64,000 nt of DNA from Lycorma delicatula (lineage: Eukaryota > Arthropoda > Insecta > Hemiptera > Fulgoridae). The position numbers and the translations under genes were made by a program. Below the pieces are notes generated by a model, which had not been told where the DNA came from, ran no database searches, and worked only from the letters and a program-made list of their open reading frames with translations. This document shows positions 24,432 to 37,069 of this stretch, piece by piece. Every line of letters begins with the position of its first letter. The stretch's first letter is position 1. Location: the NCBI RefSeq assembly GCF_047948215.1, contig NC_134455.1, forward strand, positions 224,234,526 through 224,298,525. Reading direction: 5' to 3'.

Positions 24432-25618
24432 TGATAACTATCAAAGTCCTCAATTAAAACAATTTCAAAATGCGGATTGTAAATGTTTTATTAAAACATT
24501 TCCTACATCCTACTGGCTAACTTGACAATAGTGCTAGCCAATGCACTGTATTAAAATTTCCTTGAAAATCCAGCTCTGAATTCAGATTTACACAAAAGTG
24601 AAATGCAGGATTGGCTAACACAACCCAAAATATTATTTAATAGAGTCATGTCAAAAACTAAACTACCATAACAAAATGGAATAAACCATAAAAAAAAATA
24701 AGTTTTGGAAGATGAAATTTCTTAAGTAAAACTATCATTTATTTTAAGATAACCATTTGAACCTCAACCTGATTAAAATGTCTGATCTATAAGAAATGTT
24801 GCTCTATAAGCATAACTTCATAACTGAAAGTAATATGCAAATATAAAAAAAAAATTTAAATATCTTTAGAAGAGCAATATTTAATCGAAAAATATTATTG
24901 ATAAATTTGTTATAAGTGTGGCTGATAATGAATCAATTAGTGATGACTTACAAGGAATTGCTCCTCTTTTTACAAGAACGTTCAAATCAAATCAGGTTAT
25001 AAATATAGTATTTAAAGTTTGAATCTAAATTTAAAGAACTTTTCATTTTCACAATTCATATTAATAAGTTAAAATTATAAAATTTTTCTAATAATACAAT
25101 TAATTATTTTAAGATTATATTATTAACATCTAACAATTTCATGAATCAAAATAATGTTTTAAGTAATGGGTAAACAATCAATTGTTCTATTCTACATAAT
25201 ATGAAAAAAAAATTGTGGAACTTATTTTATATTCCACAAATGTATTTTACATACTGTAGAATAAACTTGTGGTTGTGGAAGTACAGAAACACACTTTTTG
25301 TGAAAGTGGCGATACCCTTTTTGGTACATACAGTTACACGTGAATAATAATTAGTAAATATGTTAGTTGGCAGAAATTAAACTCCACATCCTGGTAACAC
25401 TGATGCCCCATCACGATTAACTTACAAAAATTAAATTAAACAAGTTTCTGAACTTCTTATGATATCAGCAAACATAACCTACCTAACACTCGTTTCATTA
25501 ATATTAAATTAACAGATTGTTAGGGTAGTCAGTAACTGTATACATTAACCAATTATTTAGTCTGAAAATAATGTGTATTACACTTGTACAGTAATGAATT
25601 ATTAAATTTTTGGTGGAT

Positions 25619-25725
25619 ACTGTGTATTTCTACGCTGAGTACTATTTACCTTTCTTAGCTTCATTCTATTATTATATGTTGACACATTTCAGAATAACTC
25701 CATTGTCAAAACTTATTGTACTTAT
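25619..25725. repeat. Direct repeat, copy 1
   Basis: About 107 bases similar to 26104-26210. The best shared block is TTTACCTTTCTTAGCTTCAT (20 bases, identical), followed by TTATTATATGTT and CATTTCAGA. Confidence 0.8.
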
Positions 25726-26103
25726 AATACTTTTAATTTTTCTATTATTTACTGTATTGACTAAAGGTGTTGGGTGAGTTTTAGGTGTAGGTGCAGTAAC
25801 TCTTTATTAAATTTTTCCTTTTTTATATATAGATTTAATTTCCATTTTTACCCAATCTATTTCTGCCTTTTAATTGCTTTTTTTGCTGGGTAACTATTAT
25901 TATTTTTAATTTTAGAGTAATTAGGTATTATTTGATTGAAAATATATTGTTTATTAAACCGTACGTTTGCTAATGTCTTATGTAATTTCTTTACTGTATT
26001 TCTCTACAATTTAAAATTTTAAATTTTCTAATTTCTCTACAATTCTGGTCTGGTTAACCTAGTTAAAATTGTTATTAATTATTATTATATTTTCTGCTAA
26101 GAA

Positions 26104-26210
26104 CACTGTGATTTCTATGTTGATACTGTTTACCTTTCTTAGCTTCATTCTTTTATTATATGTTAATGCATTTCAGAGTAAATATATTGTAAAAATTTAC
26201 TGTGCTCTTT
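26104..26210. repeat. Direct repeat, copy 2
   Basis: Partner of 25619-25725, about 485 bases downstream in the same orientation, roughly 75-80% identical by eye. Confidence 0.8.
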
Positions 26211-28517
26211 AGGATAGGGTAAGGTACTGTGTAATTTACAAGGGATGTAACTCAGGTGAAAAGCATCACATGGATGCTTTTTTGATGCTACATATGATCC
26301 GTTTCCATTAGAATAGAGTATATAAAAATACAGTTATTTGAAAACTAATGTTTGTGTCATGATTGACTTTTATTCTCTTCTCAAACATTATGAAAAAGTA
26401 AAAAAACTCATCATTATCATTACAATAAAATTATGTTAAATTTAAAAATTATGTTTGGGCAAATTTTTTTCTAGTTCATAGATGATTAACACGATGACCA
26501 AAACAACATATACCACAACTTTTGAATGCATGTCATATCTTTCTAAATAAGTAGCATAATTTTTTTTTAAATCACTAAATTCTTTAAATTGCCCATTTTA
26601 TTGGGTAAACATTATTAACTTTACATTAAAATATGAATAATAATTGTATAGTAATAATACTAATATTATTTCAGAATTAATATTTTAATATTAGCATATA
26701 TCACCTGTGAATGCATCATTTTGGCATTTAACGCAAGCCTAAAGTAAACTAACCAATACATATAAAATGCTTTTCTAATTCATGGATTCATTATCAGTTA
26801 CAAAATACTAAATAAGGAATGAATTAACATTGTTATTATATAAAAATTGTTGTCAAGTTATTGATAGTATATTTTACAGAATTAATTAATTGTTCCAAAG
26901 CATAAATAGACGAAACATAAAAGCTCTAAATTACAGACACAAATATACACAACTTTTCATAAGCATCTGAATCAAGAAACCATTTATCTTCAATGGGAAA
27001 ATTCAATGAAACTAACAAATAAAGCATGATTTCCTATTTCTACAATTAGCTTTTATAATAATGTATATGTGAAGCTATAAACTTTGATAAAATGTTAAAA
27101 AAAGTAGTTAGAAGGAGTCTCCTTTTTATTTTTTTAATTAAAAAAGGCCATGTTAAAAAATAGAAACATTTTACATAATAATTTTTTATTACAGAGCTCT
27201 GCAATAAACCTACAGTCGTTTCTAACATAACTAATTTTAATTCATTAAATGTGTTTTAACAAGAAAAATAAACCACATCAAAAGCAATCATAATTAATCT
27301 AATTCTCCTGCTAAGAATAAGTAGTAACATGTTTAAACACACTGTTTTATGACAAAATGGGAATATTAATTTATTATATTATCTGTCACTCTCTTTTTCA
27401 TAAAACAAAAACACCCACCAATCAAGAGTTCCTTTTGTTAAAAGCAACCAAGTACAATAACTGCCATTTCATTTAATGAATGAAGTAAAGATATCACTTG
27501 AAAGGATAACTATATCTGTTGAAATTATCTTGCTCATGCAATAGTAGGCTACATGCTACTCTCTGAAAAAGTAGATTTCCACCTCACTCTTCACTTCCTT
27601 GTCAAAGCATGCACCAAAAATGGTTATGCCATATAAAAGAGCAACTTATGTCATGTCAGGTCACCTACAACTGTTTATTATACAACACATCTCCTCAATA
27701 TGTATGTCGAGTGAGCCTGTAGGGAACTTGACACAAGTAACTGCCAAATATAACCAAGCATTCGAAAAGATAAGTAAAAAAACTAAGTAAGGATTTTCAT
27801 ACTAGACTTGGTAACTGATAAAGAATGAAATAGAAATAAAGAGTGAAGTAGTTTCTGGCAACCTTTTTTATCGCCAAGCTCGCTGAAACACAATTCATAT
27901 TCAGCACTACAACTGACACCTCTTTTACCAAAGAAATTAGCTATTAGTGAATATCATTACTACCCAATAAAAAAATTCGAACTGATTAGTCTCTTGCACC
28001 ATATGTAATTCTACATGATAAAAAGATTAGCAAAAAAGGATGTAAAACAACAGATTAACTTACTCCTTTATAAAATGAATGACACATTATACAAATTGCC
28101 TGTACATGTAGAAAAACCTGCTTAAAAGTAAACATTTAACATTAATTAAAATGAAAACTAAGAATGTACTACTTAAAATAAAATTTATTTTATAATAGAA
28201 TGAAATCAAATGTTTTACATTGAAGTCTAAGTTAAACCATTTTTTTATTTACGGAATACACAAAGCAACTACTTGATCCAACAGTTTTCAGCTTGCTTTG
28301 AGATATTTACGGCATCATAGTTTACGCAAAATTATGCATTAATATCACAATATCACACACTGTCATTAGCAGTAGTTAACACATATTAATTATAATTACA
28401 TTCTCAGTAATACAAGGTTAAAGTAAGTTACAGACTCCATAACTCATCATATACAAAGATTTTTACAATTCATCCATCAAAATAGAATATGATTTTAAGA
28501 ATGACAAAATAAAATTT

Positions 28518-28541
28518 ACAGGCTTAGTTTTCTAAGCCTGT
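28518..28541. repeat. 10-bp perfect hairpin with T-rich 3' side
   Basis: ACAGGCTTAG and CTAAGCCTGT flank a TTTT loop and are followed by further T residues. It looks like a bacterial intrinsic terminator but the context is eukaryotic. Confidence 0.6.
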
Positions 28542-28779
28542 TTTTCAACATCACTAATAAATGGACCATTACTCCATACAAACAAATGTTTACTATTCTA
28601 AATACTATTAAAAAAAACTAACGAGATAATTGAGGAAACAACTGTAAACTCTGTATGAAAAGTAATATTTAATTTTCATGAATTCAAATAAAATGTTTAG
28701 AATTGGCTGCGTGCATGAAAAATACCATTCTATATATTTTTTTTTAAATATTAGGTTAGGTTACGTTCAAAAAAGAGCG

Positions 28780-29258
28780 GACATTCAGCTACATGGCTAT
28801 CGAGCTAGGTGGAAAAAAAAAATGAAACAGCAACACTTAAAACTAAGTTATACCAAATACTACATACCTAATATCAATACTTAAATGCGACGAATGGAAG
28901 AAGTAACAGTTAATATCAACCACATGGCAAAAAACAAATCGTTGCACATAACACTAACCACTATAAGAACGCCATTTTGAAGGAGTCCATTTTCCTAAAT
29001 TCTAGGCGGCATCTCAGTTGGCTTACCTACAACAGTGTAATGCTAACAGTATTGAACAGATATATTATTAATACCATAAAAATTAATAACTTTGAGGTGC
29101 ACAAAACGTCCACAAACGCTACGATCCGAATACAATAAGAAGACACCCCTCACACTTTTCAACACAAAATCCCTATATTTACTGTGCCATGGTTGCCAAC
29201 AACAGCATGGAACATTAAAACGTAAAGAGTAGAAGGTTTCTAGTATTGCACGTTTCAT
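28780..29258 (-). promoter_or_regulatory. Possible promoter or 5' exon region
   Basis: CpG dinucleotides are more frequent here than in neighbouring DNA (for example GCGACGAA, ACAAACGCTACGATCCG). On the minus strand a good donor, TTGTAG|GTAAGC, ends a potential exon at about 29027. It is upstream of, and on the same strand as, the exons at 15134-15267 and 10657-10992, so it could be the 5' end of that gene with a 13.8-kb first intron. No initiator motif decides this. Confidence 0.25.
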
Positions 29259-29259
29259 A

Positions 29260-30636
29260 TGTTAAAGAAGCAGACAAATCATTGTACAATAATAATTGGT
29301 TATTATTTCTTTTTTTTAAGGATATGTTGGATTTTATGAATGTGGTATGCATATGGGTTTGAAATTTATTTCTCAACTAAACTGTTACACTTTTTTCCTT
29401 CCTGTAGAATTAAATCATAGATTATTATCTTATTAGAAGGAAATTCTCGTGCTTCTGCAAATATCGTTCCACAGAGAATATAATAAATTATTGCTTATTC
29501 CAATCCCTCAGACAGCCTCTTAGTTTGGCGGCATTAACTATACTCAACCCACCACAAATCTCATCTTATGTCGTTATATTTTCGTTTTATCTTTGAACTG
29601 ATTTAGGAATTATTTTTAATGGTTTTTGATACGTGATAATTACGAAAATATAATTTACTTTCTCCAATATTTAGAAAAGCCAAAACCTAGTTATTTTGGT
29701 AAATAGACATTCCATTGAAATATCTATTTACGATTTTTTTAAATATGATTTGAAATATAATCAACAGAATGTAATCAATTCAACTACTTGCTAGATATCT
29801 TGTAAAAATTGATCTGTCTTTTGAATCCAAACTAACGTTATTTACAATAAACAGCAAGAAATGTAGAATTTGAGTGATTAGTTTATCTATAAAATTAAGT
29901 CGTCTATATCAAGCTGTGGACCAAGAATCAGTTTGTTTTCAGCTATAAAAATATTTAATCAATTACCTATAGCAACTTAATTAATGCAGCTTGCACCAAT
30001 TCCATTTTGCCTAATTTTTAAATTGATTCAATAATTCAAATTGAGTTTCATACCATTCCAAAAGTACAAAGCATGACATCCTATTAGAGCACTTCTACAT
30101 TAATTCATGTATTGTATTTGACTAACATTTTGATTTTATCATTCCATATCTACATTTAATATATACTTGGTTTAGCTTTTTAATGTATAGGAAATTTTTA
30201 GAAAATAACAATGGTTTGTGATCAGCAAATTTTTGTACTGATATAAAGAATAAACTTCCCAATGATTATTTTGTCTCGGAGTTAAAATCAAAATTGTTAA
30301 GACCTACCAAATTTCATTTAGCTTAACAAAACTTATGAAAGTAGATCATCTGCTACTTCAACAAACGTTTAAAAAAAATTAATTTTTATGATTTAAATTA
30401 AAAAAATTGACAGAATACTCCGAAAAGCCAGAAGCACACAGAAATCAATTATCAAAATGTACTTTCATTCAGAAGATTACAAAAATATTAATTAATTACA
30501 AAAAATAAATTAGTGTCTATATATGCTGTATATTTTTAATTTATTACAAGATTATTTACTATTCACTGTTATACAAGAATCAATTTATGCTGGTGCTTAA
30601 AGAACAATCTAACTTAAAACTTTTTTCTTTTTTTTT
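29260..30636. other. A+T-rich stretch, no gene recognised
   Basis: No motif, splice-bounded open segment or repeat was identified. Confidence 0.4.
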
Positions 30637-30781
30637 CTAACTTCGGAACCACTGTTAGGTATTGCTTCAGAGGATGAGATGAATGTTTTGAAGTGTGTGA
30701 AAAATGCCATGCCTGACCGGGATTCGAATCTGATACCTCCAGATGAAAGTCTGAGATGCTACCACTCATGCCACGTAGGCT
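30637..30781 (-). mobile_element. tRNA-derived SINE, family 2 (Glu-type head)
   Basis: The minus strand reads GCCTACGTGGCATGAGTGGT with a box A (GGCATGAGTGGTAGC), then CAGACTTTCATCTGGAGG resembling a tRNA-Glu(UUC) anticodon arm, then GATTCGAATCCCGGTCAGG with a near-perfect box B. A short body (CATGGCATTTTTCACACAC) leads to a tail, CATCCTCTGAAG...GGTTCCGAAGTTAG, ending in a T/A-rich tract. The CATCCTCTGAAG tail block is shared with the family 1 SINEs. Related heads occur at 14395-14466 and 51975-52052. It is not a functional tRNA because the acceptor arm does not pair. Confidence 0.8.
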
Positions 30782-30983
30782 GGCATAGTTGTGTTATGGG
30801 AAGACAAAACATAACTGTTTTCAATTTTGATTTACTTGGTGGTTTCTTGTTAACGAGATTCTGAACATCAGCGAGTCATTTCAGATAAGTATGCAAAATG
30901 TCAGCTCTCTAGATTCAAAAACTTTTAAAAGGTTTTTAATATGGTTCTTGCAGTAACAGAACAGAAAGGAATGGTGAACAGTA

Positions 30984-31017
30984 TCAGATCAGTCAACTGA
31001 CTGAAGACTAAAAAAAA
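30984..31017 (+). mobile_element. LINE 3'-end fragment
   Basis: ATCAGATCAGTCAACTGACT followed by GAAGACT and poly-A matches the end of the LINE at 1-1626 (ATCAAACCAGTCAAATGACT, GAAGAC, poly-A), keeping the CAGTCA/TGACTG hairpin. It is severely 5'-truncated. Confidence 0.65.
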
Positions 31018-33374
31018 GCACATACAGACTGTAGGATTGTTCTATGCTCCACTCTTTAAAATAAATAGATTTCAGTTACACGAAAGACTGATAACTTCAC
31101 AACCTTTTGTTTATAAACTTTCATTTTTAATACTTACCCTGCAGATAATTTTTAAAATTCAGATTTCTTTGAAAAAGGAGGCATCAAGGTACCTTCAAAA
31201 ATAAATACTTGAACAAAAAATTAGTTTAAAAATGATTTCATGATATTTACTGATTGAAGTGAATTCATTGATTTCATTTAAATTAGATAACAATGCTATT
31301 TAACATATTTTATAACAAATGCATTTAACAAATCTTTTTAAACTACATTTCTGTAACAACAACTAAACAAAATTAAATAAAATTAGTGTTTATATTAACT
31401 TAAAATCATTTTTAGTTGCTCTTGCAACCATCTTGCACTACAGTGTCAGCTGATGAAATTGCTTGAGTTTTTTTTTTTAGTTAGGCTTACACTTGTTTAG
31501 AATGTGGTTGAAAAGTGTATTGGATTTGAATTTTGTCTATTCATTTAATATAGTGTTGTATGTTAGTGTTTCACAGCATTAAGTTGTGTTAATATGTGGT
31601 GTTGTTTTGGATATATGTAGTATACCAAGACTGTTGTTAATATTTGTCCATTTGTGATTCATGTGTGTGTATATGTGCACACGCGCGCATGTGTGAGATG
31701 TTTGATTAGTAGTGACACTATGAATTTTAAGTAATCATTTTCTCCTTGAAGCTGTTTTATTTTGATCATTAAGGAACATTCCTTATAAAAAAACTTATAA
31801 AACATGAAAAGTGGTAATTAAAAGTGATTAAAATTACACATATTAAATTAATTCAGTTGTTGAGATAATTTTAATAAATGATTTATCAATTTTGAAACAC
31901 TATTAGTTTCCAAAATGGTATGAGAAGTGTTAGTTACATGATTGTATTAATGATGATTTTATTGATTATTGGTTATATGGTTTAATATATTTATACTTTT
32001 CAATGAACAGCACAATAAAATGTGATAACAGTTTAATATAAAACAATCTATTTTCAAAATACTGTAAAGTTTTTCAAGAGTAATTTTCAGAGCTAATTAA
32101 TAGCACTGGTCTTTTCTGAAGTTACAGTTTTAAATTTAAAATTAAACACAACTTAAAACTTTATAGAAAATTACTGTGATTTTTACACTTCTCCAAAACA
32201 CTTAACCACCTTATATGACACAAACATATAACTTTTTTATTGTTTCATTATTTAACATATTTATCTTATCAGCCATTAACTACATTGAAGAAAATAAATA
32301 AAATATCTGGCACAACAGTAAAACAACTGTGGTTAATGGACACCATTCATATTAACAAACAACATGCTATGTACAGAACAAAATTAAAAACACACCTACT
32401 AGCGGAAAATACATATCATTAACATATAACAACTAACAGTCAAACAAAATCATCAATATTTTCAGGAAATAAGTTTATTGTATGTTTTCAAAGTAATAAA
32501 CAAAATGTGCAGATCATGCTAAATTTTAACGACAGACTTACTGTCGAACACAGCAATCCAGGAATATGTAAACTTAGTAGTGAATTCTATCAAATACTGC
32601 ATTTGACAGACTGAACACATAATCACCCACAAATGTAAAGAACATATAGGCATTACACATGATAACAGAATAACATTTTTTTTTAAATAATTTTGAAAAC
32701 AATAATCTCATAGAAACAAGATATACATACCAAGACACTAACCAGAATATGAAATGTTACTGCAACACATAAAATCCACAATTTCAATAAACTTGAGCAA
32801 AATTTGACAAAAAATATTCAGTACATTTATATGGATCCCTATTGTTTTTAGAATTGACACTAATAACGAAAACAATACCATCACTAGTAACTGCACTGAA
32901 AAAGGAACTGCTAATTAGTCTGAAAGGTGCTGTTACGAACAAAGTTCTAATATTTGCAAATAAGTCATTTTATATTTTTATAAAAAAATGTATTTTTAAA
33001 TTTGATATAACTATCTGACTCTTATTTGAATCACTACCTTGAAATAGGATAAAGGCTTTCAGAATTATCTAAAAAATGTAGACTAGTAAGAGAACAACCT
33101 TTTTCAAAGCCATAAAAGAAGCATGTATTCAAAGTTGAGGCATTATTCATCAGGAAGATTTCATAATGGTTACATTAAAGTTTGATGTTATAGAGCATCA
33201 AATGTGGAGAGATGCACAGTCTCATGTATATATATTGATTAATTTCTTTATGAGTAAAATTATCTAATTTAAAATATATTGCAAATTTTGATATTAAGGG
33301 TTAAGTAGAGATTCTGAAATAAAAGATAGACTTTAGAATGTACTTGAGAGTAGAAAGGATTATGATCATTATTT
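31018..33374. other. A+T-rich stretch, no gene recognised
   Basis: Contains a 36-base alternating purine-pyrimidine tract listed separately. No coding segment was supported. Confidence 0.4.
31660..31695. repeat. Alternating purine-pyrimidine tract (Z-DNA-prone)
   Basis: Strict purine/pyrimidine alternation for 36 bases with a central GCACACGCGCGCATG core, the composition most prone to left-handed helix formation. Confidence 0.8.
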
Positions 33375-33915
33375 AACTATGAAGTACAGATTAAAGGTTA
33401 AGAAATGAAAGAAAAAAGTGGAAAAAAGAAATGAGATACAGGTAAGTAATATGTAAAAGGAAGATCTGAAAAATCATAGGAACAAGTTTAAAAATTATAA
33501 CAAATCCAAATGTTATAACAAATGAGTAGACAGATTTAAAAAAGGAAGTATCCAAGACAAGAAAACAGACTTTAGGTAGAACAAAGACAGTTGGTAGGAA
33601 TCCAAAATTACACATATTGTTAACAATGGACAAACACAGAAAAAATCAAAGCGCAAAAGGTGATAGTGGGAAAATACTTGTAATGCAGCTTCTGAGAAAT
33701 AAAACAAGTAGATATTGTTAGGTATAAAAAAAAGACAAGTTAATGGTAGAATGTTGTGTAACATTAAAATGCAAACTATACAAAACTGAAGAAATACAAT
33801 CAGATTTCAATAAAGACTTAACAATTGTAACTCTACAGAAAACGGGAGCAGATAAGAATTAGAACTACTGCACCATCAGTAATTTTTCATGTATAAAAAG
33901 TAATTTCTAGATGAT
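33375..33915 (+). mobile_element. Degenerate LINE copy, pre-RT and early RT region
   Basis: The clearest part is 33795-33890, reading IQSDFNKDLTIVTLQKTGAD, then a stop within NYCTISNFS. This matches VPSDFKRVL...KKAGADKCEEYRTISV of the LINE at the window start (about 280-360). The upstream part is rich in Lys/Arg/Glu and suits the linker between endonuclease and reverse transcriptase, but it is not diagnostic. The DNA is heavily mutated and ends before the polymerase box. Confidence 0.5.
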
Positions 33916-34794
33916 TTTTTTAATGGGTATATAATGAGAGAGGTTATTATTATCTGTAAAATACAAAACACTAAATGCTGTAACAGAGGTGAAGTGAAAA
34001 ACAGTTACTTAATTTCAAACGTAATTAGAATAAGCAGTAGCAATTAAATCACATAAAATAAATATTGGAAATCATGACACACAGATCAATAGAAATAATA
34101 ACATGAGGTAAAGGAACCTCTCAAATAGCACTAAAATCCATCACTTGGGAAAATAAAATAGTAAAAACTGAACTGCCACAACAGAAATGTAAAAAAACAG
34201 GAAAATATTTTAAATAAATAAGAAATAATGTATTGCACATATAAACTACAAATAATTGCTATGAAAGTATATTTTCTGTTATGAACTTTCACCAGAAAAT
34301 CAATTACCAGTATTTTAAAATTTTAACAGTTTAAATGATTTCAAGGATTTAAAAAATTTATTACATCCTTTTTTAAATGTATTATTACATTTAAACTTAT
34401 TGCATTTAAATTAAATTACATTTAAATTTATATCCTTCAGAGTAAAGGATGTAAATTTAATGTGCTTTGTTTTTATAATTTTATTTTCTATAAAACATTG
34501 AATGTAAATAAAAAGAAAAAAGAATTTAAAGGGAGTCTTCCTATAAGTCCTTTGTATTAAAAGATTAAGTTAATGTTAACAAATAAGATATATTTCAGTC
34601 GAGGTTATGAAAATTATATGAATTGACTTACGTAAAATGACTTAAGTTTTGTTAAAAATGATTCTGCTGTTGTTGCATGAAGAGCTAAGAGTTAACTGAT
34701 TCAGATGGAGATAATGCCCTTTGTTTGCATTAGTATTTCAGCAGTGAACACGTAAGAAGACCATACTGTGATTATATGTAGACACAAATGTCCA

Positions 34795-34837
34795 GTTTTA
34801 TATACTTAGATTAAAACTGTTTTATATACTTAGATTA
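34795..34837. repeat. 19-base direct duplication
   Basis: GTTTTATATACTTAGATTA occurs at 34795-34813 and again at 34819-34837. Confidence 0.9.
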
Positions 34838-34876
34838 ATACTCAACAAAATTAGATTTAATTTTGTTGAGTATTAA
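34835..34876. repeat. 19-bp perfect palindrome, 4-base loop
   Basis: TTAATACTCAACAAAATTA at 34835-34853 is exactly complementary to 34858-34876 across GATT. It begins inside the second copy of the 19-base duplication. Confidence 0.92.
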
Positions 34877-35200
34877 TTTTTGCTCTTTAATTTTACATTC
34901 ATTGAGAAGCTCATCAGATTTTCATTAAGTCAGAAAGTGAGGGAATGCTACAAATGCTCAGACTGCTTTGACACCATCATTGAGTATTACACTGTCTTGC
35001 AGAGCAGGTGATCGTTTCAAAACAATGGGTAAAGTGTCATAATATTTCATCTATTTTTACTGGAGAAAAGCTAAGTAGCATAAGGTAGCAAGGGATCCAG
35101 ATCCTCTTTTATATGATTGAATTTTCTACTTGATGTTGCAGTTTGAGTTCGTTTTTAAAAATAACCATTCAATAATTGCAATATCATTTTTGCTAATGAA

Positions 35201-35215
35201 TAGGGCTAGGGACCT
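35201..35215. repeat. Target-site duplication of SINE (left)
   Basis: TAGGGCTAGGGACCT, identical to 35512-35526. Confidence 0.92.
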
Positions 35216-35511
35216 TTTCTTTTCTTTTTCCTGTTTAGCCTCCGGTAACTACCGTTTAGATAATACTTCAGAGGATGAATGAGGATGATATGTATGAGTG
35301 TGAATGAAGTGTAGTCTTGTACATTCTCAGTTCGACCGTTCCTGAGATGTGTGGTTAATTGAAACCCAACCACCAAAGAACACCGGTATCCACGATCTAC
35401 TATTCAAGTCCGTGTAAAAATAGCTGGCTTTACTAGGACTTGAACGCTGGAACTCTCGACTTCCAAATCAGCTGATTTGGGAAGATGCGTTCACCACTAG
35501 ACCCGGTGGGT
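35216..35511 (-). mobile_element. tRNA-derived SINE, family 1, with target duplication
   Basis: On the minus strand the element begins with CCCACCGGGTCTAGTGGTGA (box A, with a four-base deletion against the copy at 16126-16343). GCGTTCAAGTCCTAGT is box B. The conserved body is followed by a tail with CATCCTCTGAAG, a small CGGTA/TACCG inverted repeat and GGAGGCTAAACAGG, then an A-rich end. It is flanked by perfect 15-bp duplications, TAGGGCTAGGGACCT, at 35201-35215 and 35512-35526. This is the hallmark of LINE-driven insertion and shows the copy is fairly young. Confidence 0.93.
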
Positions 35512-35526
35512 TAGGGCTAGGGACCT
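35512..35526. repeat. Target-site duplication of SINE (right)
   Basis: TAGGGCTAGGGACCT, identical to 35201-35215. Confidence 0.92.
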
Positions 35527-37054
35527 AGTTGTTTATTTTCTACTGGCCCAGATGGGAGGGAGTGTTTTTCATAGAGAAGATTCAAATATTTAAAACTGAG
35601 GTTTCTAGAAACTCAGTTCCTGGAACAAGGCAGCTAGTTTTGATCTCTAAACTCATTGGGTAGAAACTCAAAAAAGGGGAAGTAAAATTTCCTTTTTTTT
35701 GTTATTTAAAAGAGTATGGTGCTTAGTAGGGAGGAAAAAGGTGGCATAAACTCAATGCATTACTGAAAATTTTATTTTTCCCCAGTGCAAAAAACTGAGG
35801 ACTAGTTGAATATCAATCAGTAAGAGCTGAGACTAGAAGGCCTGGTAGTGAGGGGACAGAAAATTCTAACATTATTTTACATGTCTCTGAAAAGACATAT
35901 CTCTAATTTTGTAAAACAAAAGACTATTTGTATAAAACAATTATAAATTGAAATTATAATTTCAATTTTTGTTAATCAGCAGGAAGCTAGGGATTAGGTG
36001 AAAAGTAGTCCAAACATTACGTCATAGCAAAATGATTGTAAGAATAATTTTTGCTGATTAAAAATTTACTGATTTTAAATTTTTACTGATTCTTAAAAAA
36101 AGAATGACTTGAGCATCACCATATACCAATGTTTTGTTAATGTAGTTTGATAAGAGGATTTTCTGACTCATAATTTTCATGTTTTTAATTGAGAGGGTTA
36201 GGGGCCTGGACAATAATGGGGCCTGATCTGCTTGGACTCATTAAATTTTTGCTTATCCTTGAAGGTGGAATTCAATTTCAAAAACATGGTTCAAATATTA
36301 ATATTTTCAATCTTTAACCATAATAATTGTGGGATGCTATGGGACTTGGGTGATAATTTTTTCTATAAGATGCTAAAGTAAATAACAATTATTAATTTAA
36401 TTGTTTTCAAAAAATAAGGGTTTTAGGACACTTTCCAAACCACAAACAAAGTAAGCAATTTAATTTGAAAAATTAATAAAATACAGACTGAAATAAAAAA
36501 CTCTAGAGTATAAAAATTAAAGTGCAAATTAAAAACTAGGTCAGGCAAACTAGATGAACACACTCAGCCATACATTTGAGAAACTAGAACTCCACACAAA
36601 ATAGTTATTATAATCACAACTCTGCAGATATTCTCACAGGCACAGGACTCTTCCGCTAATGTTAACCACAACATAGAAATTTTACACTTAGAAATTAAAT
36701 CTACGACCTCGCATTTCAACTTATGAATCTTATATTAACAAAATACTAAATTTGAAAAAATATTGTATTTACAATATAAATTCTTTTTCAATTTAATCTT
36801 TAAAAAACTTGAATCAGTTTTTATCATGTTGATCAGTAAATTTTAAAAACAAAATTCACAACACTATGCATTTTTAGTGAAAATTTTTCAATAAAAATTT
36901 GTATTGCGATTCTTAATGATGGTAGATCATTCCATAACATAGGAATAATTAAGCATTCACCAATTTTTAGATGATAAGTGACTATAAGAATGTGCTCATA
37001 TAAGAATATGACTATAAGAAAGTGCTTAAGAGTATTGGATGGAACTTTGGTCTT
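35527..37054. other. A+T-rich stretch, no gene recognised
   Basis: A perfect 24-base palindrome, AAATTGAAATTA and its complement, sits near 35945; otherwise nothing is identifiable. Confidence 0.4.
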
Positions 37055-37069
37055 AGGCTGACCATACTG
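37055..37069. repeat. Target-site duplication of SINE (left)
   Basis: AGGCTGACCATACTG, identical to 37299-37313. Confidence 0.92.

Larger units (their letters stand above)
24432..28660. other. A+T-rich stretch with one short duplication, no gene recognised
   Basis: Only the dispersed direct repeat at 25619 and 26104 and a small hairpin at 28518 stand out. Open frames here have no motif. Confidence 0.4.
33920..35200. other. A+T-rich stretch with palindrome, no gene recognised
   Basis: Only the 19-base duplication and palindrome at 34795-34876 stand out. Confidence 0.4.

Noticed and set aside
28518..28541. Hairpin plus T run as a bacterial-type terminator
   Set aside because: All other evidence indicates a eukaryotic genome, and no gene ends here; kept only as a structural repeat.
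30690..30781. Possible functional tRNA-Glu
   Set aside because: Boxes A and B are present, but the acceptor arm does not pair and the sequence runs into a SINE body and tail.
33391..33764. Hydrophobic minus-strand open frames resembling membrane proteins
   Set aside because: They are antisense of a Lys/Glu-rich decayed LINE region, which automatically yields Phe/Leu-rich reverse frames.
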